Of a stretch of 6,434 nucleotides of DNA, positions 1-5,253 are shown one piece after another (positions within the stretch are counted from its first letter, which is position 1; the number at the start of each line of letters is the position of its first letter). Source of the DNA: Actinomycetes bacterium (lineage in GTDB: Bacteria; Actinomycetota; Acidimicrobiia; Spongiisociales; UBA5794). The stretch spans positions 1 through 6,434 of the forward strand of contig JAJRYI010000290.1 of the NCBI GenBank assembly GCA_024275815.1, given 5' to 3'. Position numbers and translations under genes: made by a program. Below the pieces are notes generated by a model, which was given only the letters and a program-made list of their open reading frames with translations, was not told the DNA's origin and searched no databases.

Positions 1-205
1 GTTCGCGATTCGGACAGTTGAGTGACTTGGCAAGGAGGCGGGCTGAGGTAGTTTTCCCGGTTCCGCGGGGTCCCGCGAACAGGTACGCGTGGGCGACCTT
101 GTCCTCGATGACCTCCCTGGCAAGTGTCGTCGTCACGTGGTCCTGACCGACGACCTCATCGAATCGTTGTGGCCGGTACTTGCGGTAGAGCGCCTGGTAG
201 TGCAT
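1..205 (-). CDS. dnaX: DNA polymerase III subunit gamma/tau, N-terminal part (truncated by window edge)
   Basis: This is the ATPase of the replicative clamp loader, which opens the sliding clamp and couples polymerases at the fork. Sixty-eight codons are visible from an ATG at 205-203; the rest lies beyond position 1. The N-terminus has the family opening YQALYRKYRPQRFDEVVGQ (residues 3-21), then HAYLFAGPRGTGKTTSARLL, which contains the Walker A P-loop GPRGTGKT (45-52). SLNC at 61-64 supplies what is normally the first cysteine of the DnaX zinc site; the others would be off-window. The start fits the usual DnaX N-terminus exactly. No Shine-Dalgarno sequence precedes it; a TACTGT hexamer 8 nt upstream suggests a leaderless or near-leaderless transcript. 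It is transcribed away from ybaB-recR, although in many bacteria dnaX, ybaB and recR run in one direction. Identification is secure. Confidence 0.95.
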   Translation of the reverse strand, partial: MHYQALYRKYRPQRFDEVVGQDHVTTTLAREVIEDKVAHAYLFAGPRGTGKTTSARLLAKSLNCPNRE

Positions 206-213
206 TGGGCAGA

Positions 214-242
214 ACAGTAGCGGGGGGCCAGAGCACAGACAC
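214..242 (-). promoter_or_regulatory. Candidate dnaX promoter
   Basis: On the minus strand, TACTGT (219-214) fits the TANNNT pattern of a -10 element and ends 8 nt before the dnaX ATG, so transcription would begin at or just before the start codon. The hexamer 17 nt upstream (242-237, GTGTCT) is a poor -35 match and falls in the heptamer repeat. This is inferred from spacing and from the lack of a ribosome binding site. Confidence 0.25.
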
Positions 243-310
243 CAGACGATAGATGAGGGATGACAGACGGCGGTTGTCTGGTGTCTGGTGTCTGGTGTCT
301 GTAGTCTGCT
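236..310. repeat. Two facing arrays of 7-bp units forming an imperfect palindrome
   Basis: The right arm (276-310) is five 7-bp units in exact phase: units at 276, 283 and 290 read GTCTGGT, and those at 297 and 304 begin GTCTG. The left arm (236-270) is also in 7-bp phase but inverted: units starting at 236, 243 and 264 begin CAGAC, while those at 250 (TAGATGA) and 257 (GGGATGA) look like decayed copies. The centre is CGGTT (271-275). Folded around position 272, CAGAC at 264, 243 and 236 pairs with GTCTG at 276, 297 and 304, and the decayed units still pair partly through G-U wobbles. The element fills most of the dnaX-ybaB divergent region and ends 3 nt before the ybaB ATG. Its function is unknown; a regulator site, a cruciform or hairpin, or a dispersed repeat family are all possible. 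Confidence 0.8.
279..307 (+). promoter_or_regulatory. Candidate ybaB-recR promoter
   Basis: TAGTCT (302-307) fits a TANNNT -10 element and ends 6 nt before the A of the ybaB ATG at 314, which would place transcription initiation at the start codon itself (leaderless). The region 17 nt upstream (279-284) lies in the heptamer array and does not resemble TTGACA. No purine-rich ribosome binding site precedes the ATG. This is a weak, spacing-based call. Confidence 0.25.
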
Positions 311-313
311 CAC

Positions 314-640
314 ATGTCAAGAATGCCAAAAGATATGCAACAGCTGATGGCCCAGGCCCAGGCGATGCAACAGCAGATGATGGCGGCCCAGGAGGCCCTT
401 GCAGCCAAGACGTACGAAGGCACTGCGGGCGGCGGGGTCGTCACCGCTGTGGTGAAGGGATCGGGTGAGGTGGTCTCCGTCACGTTCGAGCCCTCAGTGC
501 TCGATCCGGATGATCCTGAGATGGCCGGAGACCTCGTCGTCGCAGCCCTGAACCAGGCCTTCGGTGCAATGGCTGCGGATGCTGAGAGCTCGATGGGTGG
601 TGTCACAGGAGGTGCCGGTCTCGGCGGTATGCTCGGCTGA
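314..640 (+). CDS. ybaB: YbaB/EbfC family nucleoid-associated protein
   Basis: This is a small DNA-binding protein of 108 residues, the usual length for the family, whose members form dimers that bind and bridge DNA. It opens with a Met/Gln-rich helix (residues 4-31), continues with the core GGGVVTAVVKGSGEVVSVTF (39-58) and the hallmark segment SVLDPDDPEMAGDLVVAALN (61-80), and ends in the Gly/Met-rich tail typical of the family. ATG codons at 323 and 335 are alternative starts, but the 314 start fits the usual MxxMPKDMQ-like opening and a possible leaderless promoter. The stop overlaps the recR start by one base (TGATG at 638-642), so the two are probably translationally coupled. The ybaB-recR pairing is conserved across bacteria and suggests a link to recombinational repair. 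Confidence 0.93.
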   Translation: MSRMPKDMQQLMAQAQAMQQQMMAAQEALAAKTYEGTAGGGVVTAVVKGSGEVVSVTFEPSVLDPDDPEMAGDLVVAALNQAFGAMAADAESSMGGVTGGAGLGGMLG

Positions 641-1233
641 TGTTCGAGCCCCCGGTCCAGCGTCTCATCGACGAGTTTGCCCGCCTTCCCGGCATCGGTG
701 CCAAGAGTGCGCAGCGCCTGGCGTTCCATCTCCTCAACGCTGAGGAAGCCGACGCTCGGCGGCTCGCAGACGCGATCATCGAGATGCGCGTGTCGGTGCA
801 CCTCTGTTCGAGGTGCTACAACGTCACTGATCGAGAGGAGTGTTCTATCTGCCTCGATCTGCGTCGGGACACGGCGGTCGTCTGTGTCGTCGAACGTGTC
901 CAGGACATCCCGGTGATCGAGCGGACGCAGCGGTTCCGTGGCCGGTATCACGTCCTCGGCGGAGCTATCTCGCCGATCGCCGGCATCGGCCCCGAACAGT
1001 TGCGCATGAAGGAACTCCTCGTCCGTGTCGAGGTGGAGAACGTCGAAGAGGTGATCGCCGCGACGAACCCGACGCTCGAGGGCGACACGACCGCAATGTA
1101 CGTCGCCCAACTCTTGAAACCGTTCGGTGTGAAGGTCTCTCGACTTGCATCGGGTCTCCCCGTCGGAGGAGACATCGACTACGCAGACGAGATCACACTC
1201 GGACGGGCACTGGCCGGCCGCACCGAGCTTTGA
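640..1233 (+). CDS. recR: Recombination mediator protein RecR
   Basis: RecR works with RecO (and RecF) to load RecA onto SSB-coated single-stranded DNA during gap repair. The protein has 197 residues, the normal family length. Visible parts in order are a helix-hairpin-helix (LPGIGAKSAQRLAFHLL, 16-32), a four-cysteine zinc site (C56, C59, C68, C71), a Toprim domain starting at VVCVVERVQDIPVIE (80-94) with YHVLGGAISPIAGIGPEQL (103-121), the conserved ATNPTLEGDTTAMYVAQLL (141-159), and the C-terminal segment VSRLASGLPVGGDIDYADE (166-184). All key residues are intact. The ATG shares its A with the ybaB stop, and its own TGA overlaps the next gene's ATG. There is no close Shine-Dalgarno: AGGAGGT at 607-613 is about 27 nt upstream, too far to serve, so translational coupling is the likely mode. 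Confidence 0.97.
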   Translation: MFEPPVQRLIDEFARLPGIGAKSAQRLAFHLLNAEEADARRLADAIIEMRVSVHLCSRCYNVTDREECSICLDLRRDTAVVCVVERVQDIPVIERTQRFRGRYHVLGGAISPIAGIGPEQLRMKELLVRVEVENVEEVIAATNPTLEGDTTAMYVAQLLKPFGVKVSRLASGLPVGGDIDYADEITLGRALAGRTEL

Positions 1234-2342
1234 TGCACATCTCGCTCATCGAGCCTTACTACGGCGGCTCGCACAGGGCCTGGGCAGACGGGTATGCGGC
1301 GTCGTCGACACACCGGGTGTCCCTCGTCACTCACCCGGCCCGATTCTGGAAGTGGCGCATGCACGGGGCGTTCCTGACCCTTGCCGATCAGCTTGCGATC
1401 GACGTCGAGCGAAACGGGCTACCCGACGTCATCCTCGCCTCGTCGATGATGGATGTCGCTGCCTTTGCCGGAGCGGTCCGAAGGATCGTTCCCGGGGTCC
1501 CCATCGCCGTGTACTTCCACGAGAGCCAGTTCACGTACCCGCTTTCGCCTGCGGACCGGGTCGACTTCACCTATCAGATGAAGAACTGGTCGAGCGCTGC
1601 CGTCGCCGACCTCGTCATCTTCAACTCCCGGTACCACCGCGATGTGTTCCACGATGAGGCCTTGGGTTTCCTGAACGCGTTCCCTGAGGACAAACACGTT
1701 CACAAGGTCGAAGACGTGATCGATGCTTCGATCGTCCTGCCGGTCGGTGTCGAACTGTCCGCGTTCGCGGTCGATCGGCCGGTCGTCGAAGATCCACCGC
1801 TCATCGTGTGGAACCAGCGGTGGGAACATGACAAGGGTCCGGCGGAACTGATGGAGATCGTCCAGGGGCTCATCGGCTCGAACGTTGACTTCATGATGGC
1901 GATGTGCGGTGAAGTGTTCGTGTCGGTGCCGCCGCAGTTCGCCGAGATCACCGACTTGCTCGGTGATCGGTTGATCCACGAGGGTTGGGCGACCCAGGTT
2001 CGGTACGCCGAACTGCTGCTCGGTGCTTCAGTCGTGCTGTCGACGGCTGAGCAGGAGTTCTTTGGCATCGGTGTGGTCGAAGCGATCGCAGCCGGGGCAC
2101 ACCCCGTCCTCCCCGACCGTCTCGTCTACCCCGAACGTATCGAGGCTCTCGGTGCCGACCCTGCTACGACGTTGTACGCGACCGTCGACAACGCCGTCGA
2201 TCTCATCGTGCAGGCTCTCGACGCACCGGTAGACGACAGCCTCCGAGCCGCGACTGCCATGTACGACTGGTCCACCGTGGCCCCCCGGTACGACTCCGCC
2301 CTCGAGCGTCTTTCGGTAAACGGTGAACGGTCTAGGGCTTGA
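1233..2342 (+). CDS. DUF3524 glycosyltransferase, tRNA-queuosine alpha-mannosyltransferase (QTMAN/GTDC1)-like
   Basis: This is a 369-residue GT-B fold glycosyltransferase. Family features are EPYYGGSHRAW at the N-terminus (7-17), HPARFWKWRMHG (34-45), YFHESQFTYP (94-103), QMKNWSSAAVADLVIFNS (115-132), the start of the C-terminal nucleotide-sugar half at IVWNQRWEHDKGP (191-203), and STAEQEFFGIGVVEAIAAG (270-288). The last carries the E-x7-E pattern (E275, E283) used by GT4 enzymes to bind the sugar nucleotide. These match DUF3524, the family of vertebrate GTDC1/QTMAN, which adds mannose to queuosine in tRNA-Asp. No signal peptide or membrane helix is seen, so it should be cytoplasmic. The ATG at 1233 overlaps the recR TGA by one base; an in-frame upstream ATG at 840 would lie inside recR and is rejected. 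The C-terminal tail (SVNGERSRA) is encoded partly by a heptamer repeat. The acceptor here is inferred only from homology and could differ. Confidence 0.82.
   Translation: MHISLIEPYYGGSHRAWADGYAASSTHRVSLVTHPARFWKWRMHGAFLTLADQLAIDVERNGLPDVILASSMMDVAAFAGAVRRIVPGVPIAVYFHESQFTYPLSPADRVDFTYQMKNWSSAAVADLVIFNSRYHRDVFHDEALGFLNAFPEDKHVHKVEDVIDASIVLPVGVELSAFAVDRPVVEDPPLIVWNQRWEHDKGPAELMEIVQGLIGSNVDFMMAMCGEVFVSVPPQFAEITDLLGDRLIHEGWATQVRYAELLLGASVVLSTAEQEFFGIGVVEAIAAGAHPVLPDRLVYPERIEALGADPATTLYATVDNAVDLIVQALDAPVDDSLRAATAMYDWSTVAPRYDSALERLSVNGERSRA
2314..2334. repeat. Three imperfect 7-bp units at the convergent gene ends
   Basis: The units CGGTAAA (2314), CGGTGAA (2321) and CGGTCTA (2328) follow each other in exact phase. 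They encode part of the last residues of the glycosyltransferase on the plus strand, and the third unit contains the glpX stop codon (TAG, read on the minus strand at 2334-2332). No inverted partner and no terminator hairpin were found nearby. This may be a decayed intergenic repeat absorbed into the coding ends, or chance. Confidence 0.5.
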
Positions 2343-3318
2343 TCTCACCCTCGACCCACTCGACGCGGTGGTCGGCCTCGATGAAGCGGATCGTTCCAGA
2401 TTTCGACCGCATGATGACCGAGTGCGTCGAGGTGTGGACGCCGCCGAAGCGCACGCCGCGCAGCATCGAACCGGTCGTGACTCCTGTCGCAGCGAAGAAC
2501 GTGTTGTCCGAATCGACGAGGTCGCGGGTGGAGAGGACCTGGTCGAGGTCGAGCCCGTTGTCTATCGCGTACTGCTTCTCAGCATCGTTTCGTGGCCACA
2601 GCTTGCACTGGATCTCGCCGTGGAGGGCTGCGATGGCACACGCCGTCGTCACCGCTTCAGGAGATCCCCCGATTCCGAGGAGGATGTCGATCCCCATGCC
2701 GGGGATCGCCGTCGTTATTCCGCCCTGGATGTCGCCGTCACCGATCAGAGAGATCCGGCACCCTGCTTCGCGAACCTGTCGGATGTAGTCGGCGTTTCGT
2801 GGCCGGTCCAAGATGACGACGGTGAGCTCACCGATGTCCTTCTCCTTTGCACGTGCAACGGCAGCGAGGTTGTGGGCGACGGGTGCGGTGATGTCGATGT
2901 GGCCGGCGGCTTCCTCACCGACGGCGATCTTGTCCATGTAGACGAGGCTCCCCGGTGCATACATCGAGCCTCGTTCGGCAACGGCGATCACCGCGAGCGC
3001 ACCCCCGCGGCCTTCTGCAGTCAGACGTGTGCCGTCGACGGGGTCCACCGCGACGTCGACGAGTGGTGGCTCTCCGTTACCGACACGCTCTCCGTTGTAG
3101 AGCATGGGTGCCTCATCCTTCTCCCCCTCGCCGATCACGACGACTCCGTCGAGGTCGGTCCGTGAGAGCACCTGGCGCATTGCATCGACGGCGGCCTGGT
3201 CGACAGCGTGTTTGTCTCCGCGGCCCTGCTCGCGTGCTGCGGAGATCGCCGCAGCCTCGGTCACTCTGACCAGTTCGAGGGCGATGTTCTTCTCCGGGAG
3301 GTAGCTTGCTACGGGCAT
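2332..3318 (-). CDS. glpX: Class II fructose-1,6-bisphosphatase GlpX
   Basis: This enzyme hydrolyses fructose 1,6-bisphosphate to fructose 6-phosphate, the committed step of gluconeogenesis, in the cytoplasm with divalent metal. The 328 residues are a normal length. Conserved segments are ELVRVTEAAAISAA (15-28), GRGDKHAVDQAAVDAMR (32-48), VVIGEGEKDEAPMLYNGE (60-77), VDPVDGTRLTAEG (91-103), DGDIQGG (194-200), GIGGSPEAV (215-223) and SDNTFFAATGVTTGSML (270-286). By comparison with the E. coli enzyme as I recall it, D40, E64, D92, D95 and E221 correspond to its metal- and substrate-binding D33, E57, D85, E88 and E213. The ATG begins one base after the thiolase stop (TGAGATG), with GAGG about 10 nt upstream inside the thiolase gene, so the two are surely cotranscribed. 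Its 3' end overlaps the convergent glycosyltransferase gene by 11 bp. Confidence 0.96.
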   Translation of the reverse strand: MPVASYLPEKNIALELVRVTEAAAISAAREQGRGDKHAVDQAAVDAMRQVLSRTDLDGVVVIGEGEKDEAPMLYNGERVGNGEPPLVDVAVDPVDGTRLTAEGRGGALAVIAVAERGSMYAPGSLVYMDKIAVGEEAAGHIDITAPVAHNLAAVARAKEKDIGELTVVILDRPRNADYIRQVREAGCRISLIGDGDIQGGITTAIPGMGIDILLGIGGSPEAVTTACAIAALHGEIQCKLWPRNDAEKQYAIDNGLDLDQVLSTRDLVDSDNTFFAATGVTTGSMLRGVRFGGVHTSTHSVIMRSKSGTIRFIEADHRVEWVEGEIKP

Positions 3319-3319
3319 C

Positions 3320-4498
3320 TCAGATCAACCTCACGATCAGGGCGTCACCCTGTCCGCCACCACCACAAAGGGCTGCACCGCCAAGGGTGCCCCCCGATTC
3401 CCGTAGCGCGTTGATCAACGTGACGACGATGCGTGCACCGGTCGCTCCGAGTGGATGTCCGAGAGCGACGGCTCCTCCATTGACGTTGACCTTCGAGGCA
3501 TCGATATCGAGCATGTGCGCCGACCACATTGCAACCGCTGCGAACGCCTCGTTGAACTCGACGAGGTCGAGCTCTCCCGCCTCGAGTGATGCCTTGGCGA
3601 GAGCGACCTCCAGTGCCTCTGCCGGGCGTTCATGGAGCGTTGCGTCCGGTCCTGCGACCTGACCGTACGAGAGGATCTCCGCGATGATCGGCATGCCTGC
3701 TGCTTCGGCTGCTGCACGGTCGGCGACGACGAGGGCTGCCGCTCCGTCCGATATCTGCGATGCGTTCCCCGCGGTGATCGATCCTTCGGGGTTGAATGCA
3801 GGTCGGAGCTTGCCGAGAGACTCCTGCGTCGTGCCGCGTCGCAGGCCACCGTCTTGGGTGACCTCGATGGGGTCCTTGCGTCGTTGAGGGACGTTCACCG
3901 GAACGATCTCCTTGGCGAACACGCCGGAGTCCGTGGCAGCGATCGCGCGCTCGTGGGATAGAGCGGACCAGGCATCCTGATCCTTCCGTGCGATCTGGAG
4001 CTCACCGTTCTTGAGGTCGGAGGATTCTCCCATCATGCAGGAGTCGAAAGCACAGAAGAGGCCATCATGCATCATCGAGTCGACGATGGTCGCATCACCC
4101 ATTCGGTAGCCGGATCGGGCCTGGGGCTGAAGATAGGGAGCGTTGGTCATCGACTCCATGCCGCCGGCGACCACGAAGGTCGACTCACCGAGCTTGATGT
4201 GGTTGGCGGCCTCGGCGATGGCCGTCATCCCCGAGAGGCAAACCTTGTTGATGGTCACCGCCGGCACCGTCATCGGGATGCCACCCTTTACAGCGGCCTG
4301 GCGGGAGGTGATCTGGCCCTGGCCGGCCTGGAGCACATGTCCGAAGATGACCTCATCGACCTCGTGTGGCGCAAGTGTGGCTCTCTCGAGGGCACCGCGA
4401 ACAGCGACACCGCCGAGGTCCATTGCGCTGAGTGGTGTGAACACGTCGTTGAATCGACCAATCGGCGTTCGAGCGATCGAGCAGATGACAGGGTTCAT
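3320..4498 (-). CDS. Acetyl-CoA C-acetyltransferase (biosynthetic-type thiolase)
   Basis: This thiolase interconverts two acetyl-CoA and acetoacetyl-CoA plus CoA. It has 392 residues, the standard length. The catalytic set is complete: nucleophile C87 in NKVCLSGM, NEAFA (316-320), H348 in GHPLGATGARI, and the proton-transfer C378 in ALCGGGGQGDA. These numbers agree with the well-studied Zoogloea enzyme (Cys89, His348, Cys378) within a two-residue shift at the N-terminus. The N-terminal INPVI-like opening (MNPVICSIARTPIGRF) and the ribosome binding site GGAAAGGA 4 nt upstream fix the start at 4498; the same frame stays open to 4804, but that stretch is low-complexity Pro/Ser/Arg sequence overlapping the upstream gene. 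A thiolase beside methylmalonyl-CoA epimerase is a known actinobacterial arrangement (for example fadA4 with Rv1322A in M. tuberculosis). Whether it acts in acetoacetyl-CoA synthesis, polyhydroxyalkanoate formation or degradation cannot be told here. Confidence 0.93.
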   Translation of the reverse strand: MNPVICSIARTPIGRFNDVFTPLSAMDLGGVAVRGALERATLAPHEVDEVIFGHVLQAGQGQITSRQAAVKGGIPMTVPAVTINKVCLSGMTAIAEAANHIKLGESTFVVAGGMESMTNAPYLQPQARSGYRMGDATIVDSMMHDGLFCAFDSCMMGESSDLKNGELQIARKDQDAWSALSHERAIAATDSGVFAKEIVPVNVPQRRKDPIEVTQDGGLRRGTTQESLGKLRPAFNPEGSITAGNASQISDGAAALVVADRAAAEAAGMPIIAEILSYGQVAGPDATLHERPAEALEVALAKASLEAGELDLVEFNEAFAAVAMWSAHMLDIDASKVNVNGGAVALGHPLGATGARIVVTLINALRESGGTLGGAALCGGGGQGDALIVRLI

Positions 4499-4502
4499 GT
4501 CG

Positions 4503-4510
4503 TCCTTTCC
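4503..4510 (-). promoter_or_regulatory. Ribosome binding site of the thiolase gene
   Basis: GGAAAGGA on the minus strand ends 4 nt before the ATG at 4498. It decides the start against the longer open frame reaching 4804, and it is the clearest Shine-Dalgarno site in the window. Confidence 0.8.
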
Positions 4511-4527
4511 GGCGTCGCGATACACCG

Positions 4528-4556
4528 ATGCTACAGGTGGTCGAGCAGGATGCCAC
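4528..4556 (-). promoter_or_regulatory. Candidate internal promoter upstream of thiolase-glpX
   Basis: On the minus strand GTGGCA (4556-4551) and TAGCAT (4533-4528) are 17 nt apart; each matches four of six bases of the sigma-70-type consensus. Initiation about 7 nt downstream would leave a leader of roughly 22 nt that contains the GGAAAGGA site. It lies in the only sizeable gap (94 nt) of the minus-strand gene run, so thiolase and glpX could be expressed separately from the genes upstream. Prediction by eye only. Confidence 0.35.
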
Positions 4557-4592
4557 GGTCCGCTGTGGCGGTCGTCACGGGTGGAGTGGTCT

Positions 4593-4829
4593 TCAGAGAC
4601 CGGTGGGGTTCGCCGAGGCACATTCGGGTTGCTTGTCGTACTCCTCGGGGGGAACGGGTGCAAGGTGCTCCATGGGTCGGCTTGCCTGAACCCACTGGCT
4701 CTTGTGGATGGGGTGGGGCCGCACTGCGGACGCGGCGAGCTCGTCTGATTCGATACGGGCGATGACGGCGGCGATGGCCGCGGCTTCCAGTGGCCCTGCG
4801 CCACCCATGATCTCGATCCTGTCGGTCAC
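4593..4829 (-). CDS. Small ORF resembling acyl-CoA carboxylase epsilon subunit
   Basis: A 78-residue ORF with a GTG start at 4829-4827, one base after the epimerase stop (TGAAGTG). GAGG at 4839-4836, 6 nt before the GTG, is a plausible ribosome binding site. The sequence begins MTDRIEIMGG and runs into an Ala/Ile-rich helix (about 14-31), then a loop with W47 and a Pro-rich end. The pattern I-E-I-x-x-G, a short gap, E-x-A-A-I/L-x-A-V-I/L, then a later Trp fits the small epsilon subunit of actinobacterial acyl-CoA carboxylases (AccE/PccE), which holds the alpha and beta subunits together. Placement beside methylmalonyl-CoA epimerase suits propionyl-CoA carboxylase, whose product the epimerase uses. 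The alpha and beta subunits are not in the window. A downstream in-frame ATG at 4808 would lose the IEI strand. The family match is short and made by eye; a lineage-specific small protein is the alternative. Confidence 0.6.
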   Translation of the reverse strand: MTDRIEIMGGAGPLEAAAIAAVIARIESDELAASAVRPHPIHKSQWVQASRPMEHLAPVPPEEYDKQPECASANPTGL

Positions 4830-4830
4830 T

Positions 4831-5241
4831 TCACACCTCGACGAGTTCGATGAGTGTACCCGCCAGATCCGCCGGATGGACGAAGGCGATCCGATGGCCG
4901 CCTCCTCCGATGCGTGGTGTTGAATCGATGAGCCGCGCACCTTCTTGCTGGAGGTGCGCCAGAGCCGCCTCGATGTCCGTGACAGCGAAAGCGATGTGGT
5001 GGAGCCCCTCACCGTTGCGGCTGAGAAACTTCCCGACGGGTGTGTCGGGTCCGAGCGGTTGAAGCAGCTGAATGTGTGATCCGCCCACAGCGATCATGGA
5101 CTCGCGCACACCCTGCTCCTCGACGGTCTCGATCGAGATCGGTGCGATGCCGTACTTGTCGGCGAAGTCGGCGAGTGACGCGTCGAGATCCTCGACTGCA
5201 ATGGCGACGTGGTGGATGTTGTAGGGCAACACGGTGATCAT
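4831..5241 (-). CDS. mce: Methylmalonyl-CoA epimerase
   Basis: This enzyme interconverts the two epimers of methylmalonyl-CoA, linking propionyl-CoA carboxylase to B12-dependent methylmalonyl-CoA mutase and so to succinyl-CoA. The protein has 136 residues, typical for the family, and is a vicinal-oxygen-chelate fold of two beta-alpha-beta-beta-beta modules. Probable metal ligands are H11 (IHHVAIAV), Q58 (SHIQLLQP), H82 (GLHHIAFAV) and E132 (GTLIELVEV). The EEQGVRESMI segment (41-50) and HRIAFVHP (116-123) are also characteristic. The start follows the histidine kinase stop by 11 nt. No good Shine-Dalgarno site is visible, and the ATG sits in the loop of a potential hairpin; a GTG at 5232 in the same frame is a possible alternative start just before the first strand. 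The next gene follows after one base. Family assignment is secure; the general glyoxalase superfamily is the only alternative. Confidence 0.92.
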   Translation of the reverse strand: MITVLPYNIHHVAIAVEDLDASLADFADKYGIAPISIETVEEQGVRESMIAVGGSHIQLLQPLGPDTPVGKFLSRNGEGLHHIAFAVTDIEAALAHLQQEGARLIDSTPRIGGGGHRIAFVHPADLAGTLIELVEV

Positions 5242-5253
5242 ACGGTACCGTGT
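5229..5253. repeat. Inverted repeat around the epimerase start codon
   Basis: ACACGGT (5229-5235) and ACCGTGT (5247-5253) are perfect 7-bp inverted copies with an 11-nt spacer. In the minus-strand transcript the stem would begin at the last base of the histidine kinase stop codon and would hold the epimerase AUG (5241-5239) in its loop. A second, overlapping 10-bp palindrome, ACGGTACCGT, occupies 5242-5251. It could tune translation or bind a regulator, or be chance. Confidence 0.5.

Noticed and set aside
607..613. AGGAGGT as a recR ribosome binding site
   Set aside because: It lies about 27 nt before the recR ATG, too far to position a ribosome; it is explained by the Gly codons of the ybaB tail.
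310..1110. 266-codon minus-strand open frame opposite ybaB and recR
   Set aside because: It is fully antisense to two well-recognised genes, has no recognisable domain, and its composition is that expected of the complement of GC-rich coding sequence.
840..1232. In-frame 131-codon upstream extension of the glycosyltransferase
   Set aside because: It lies inside recR in another frame, is Arg/Pro-rich without family resemblance, and the ATG at 1233 begins the DUF3524 N-terminus exactly.
2323..3165. 280-codon plus-strand open frame opposite glpX
   Set aside because: Antisense shadow of glpX; Asp/Val/Arg-rich with no domain signature.
4588..4601. Possible terminator hairpin at the end of the epsilon-like ORF (GGTCT, 4-nt loop, AGACC)
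   Set aside because: Only five base pairs and no following T-run on either strand, so it is not a convincing intrinsic terminator.
4067..4765. 232-codon and overlapping 201-codon plus-strand frames opposite the thiolase 5' region
   Set aside because: Antisense shadows of the thiolase and the epsilon-like ORF, with no recognisable features or ribosome binding site.
4499..4804. 102-codon N-terminal extension of the thiolase frame
   Set aside because: Low-complexity Pro/Ser/Arg sequence overlapping the epsilon-like ORF; the ATG at 4498 has a strong ribosome binding site and gives the normal thiolase length.
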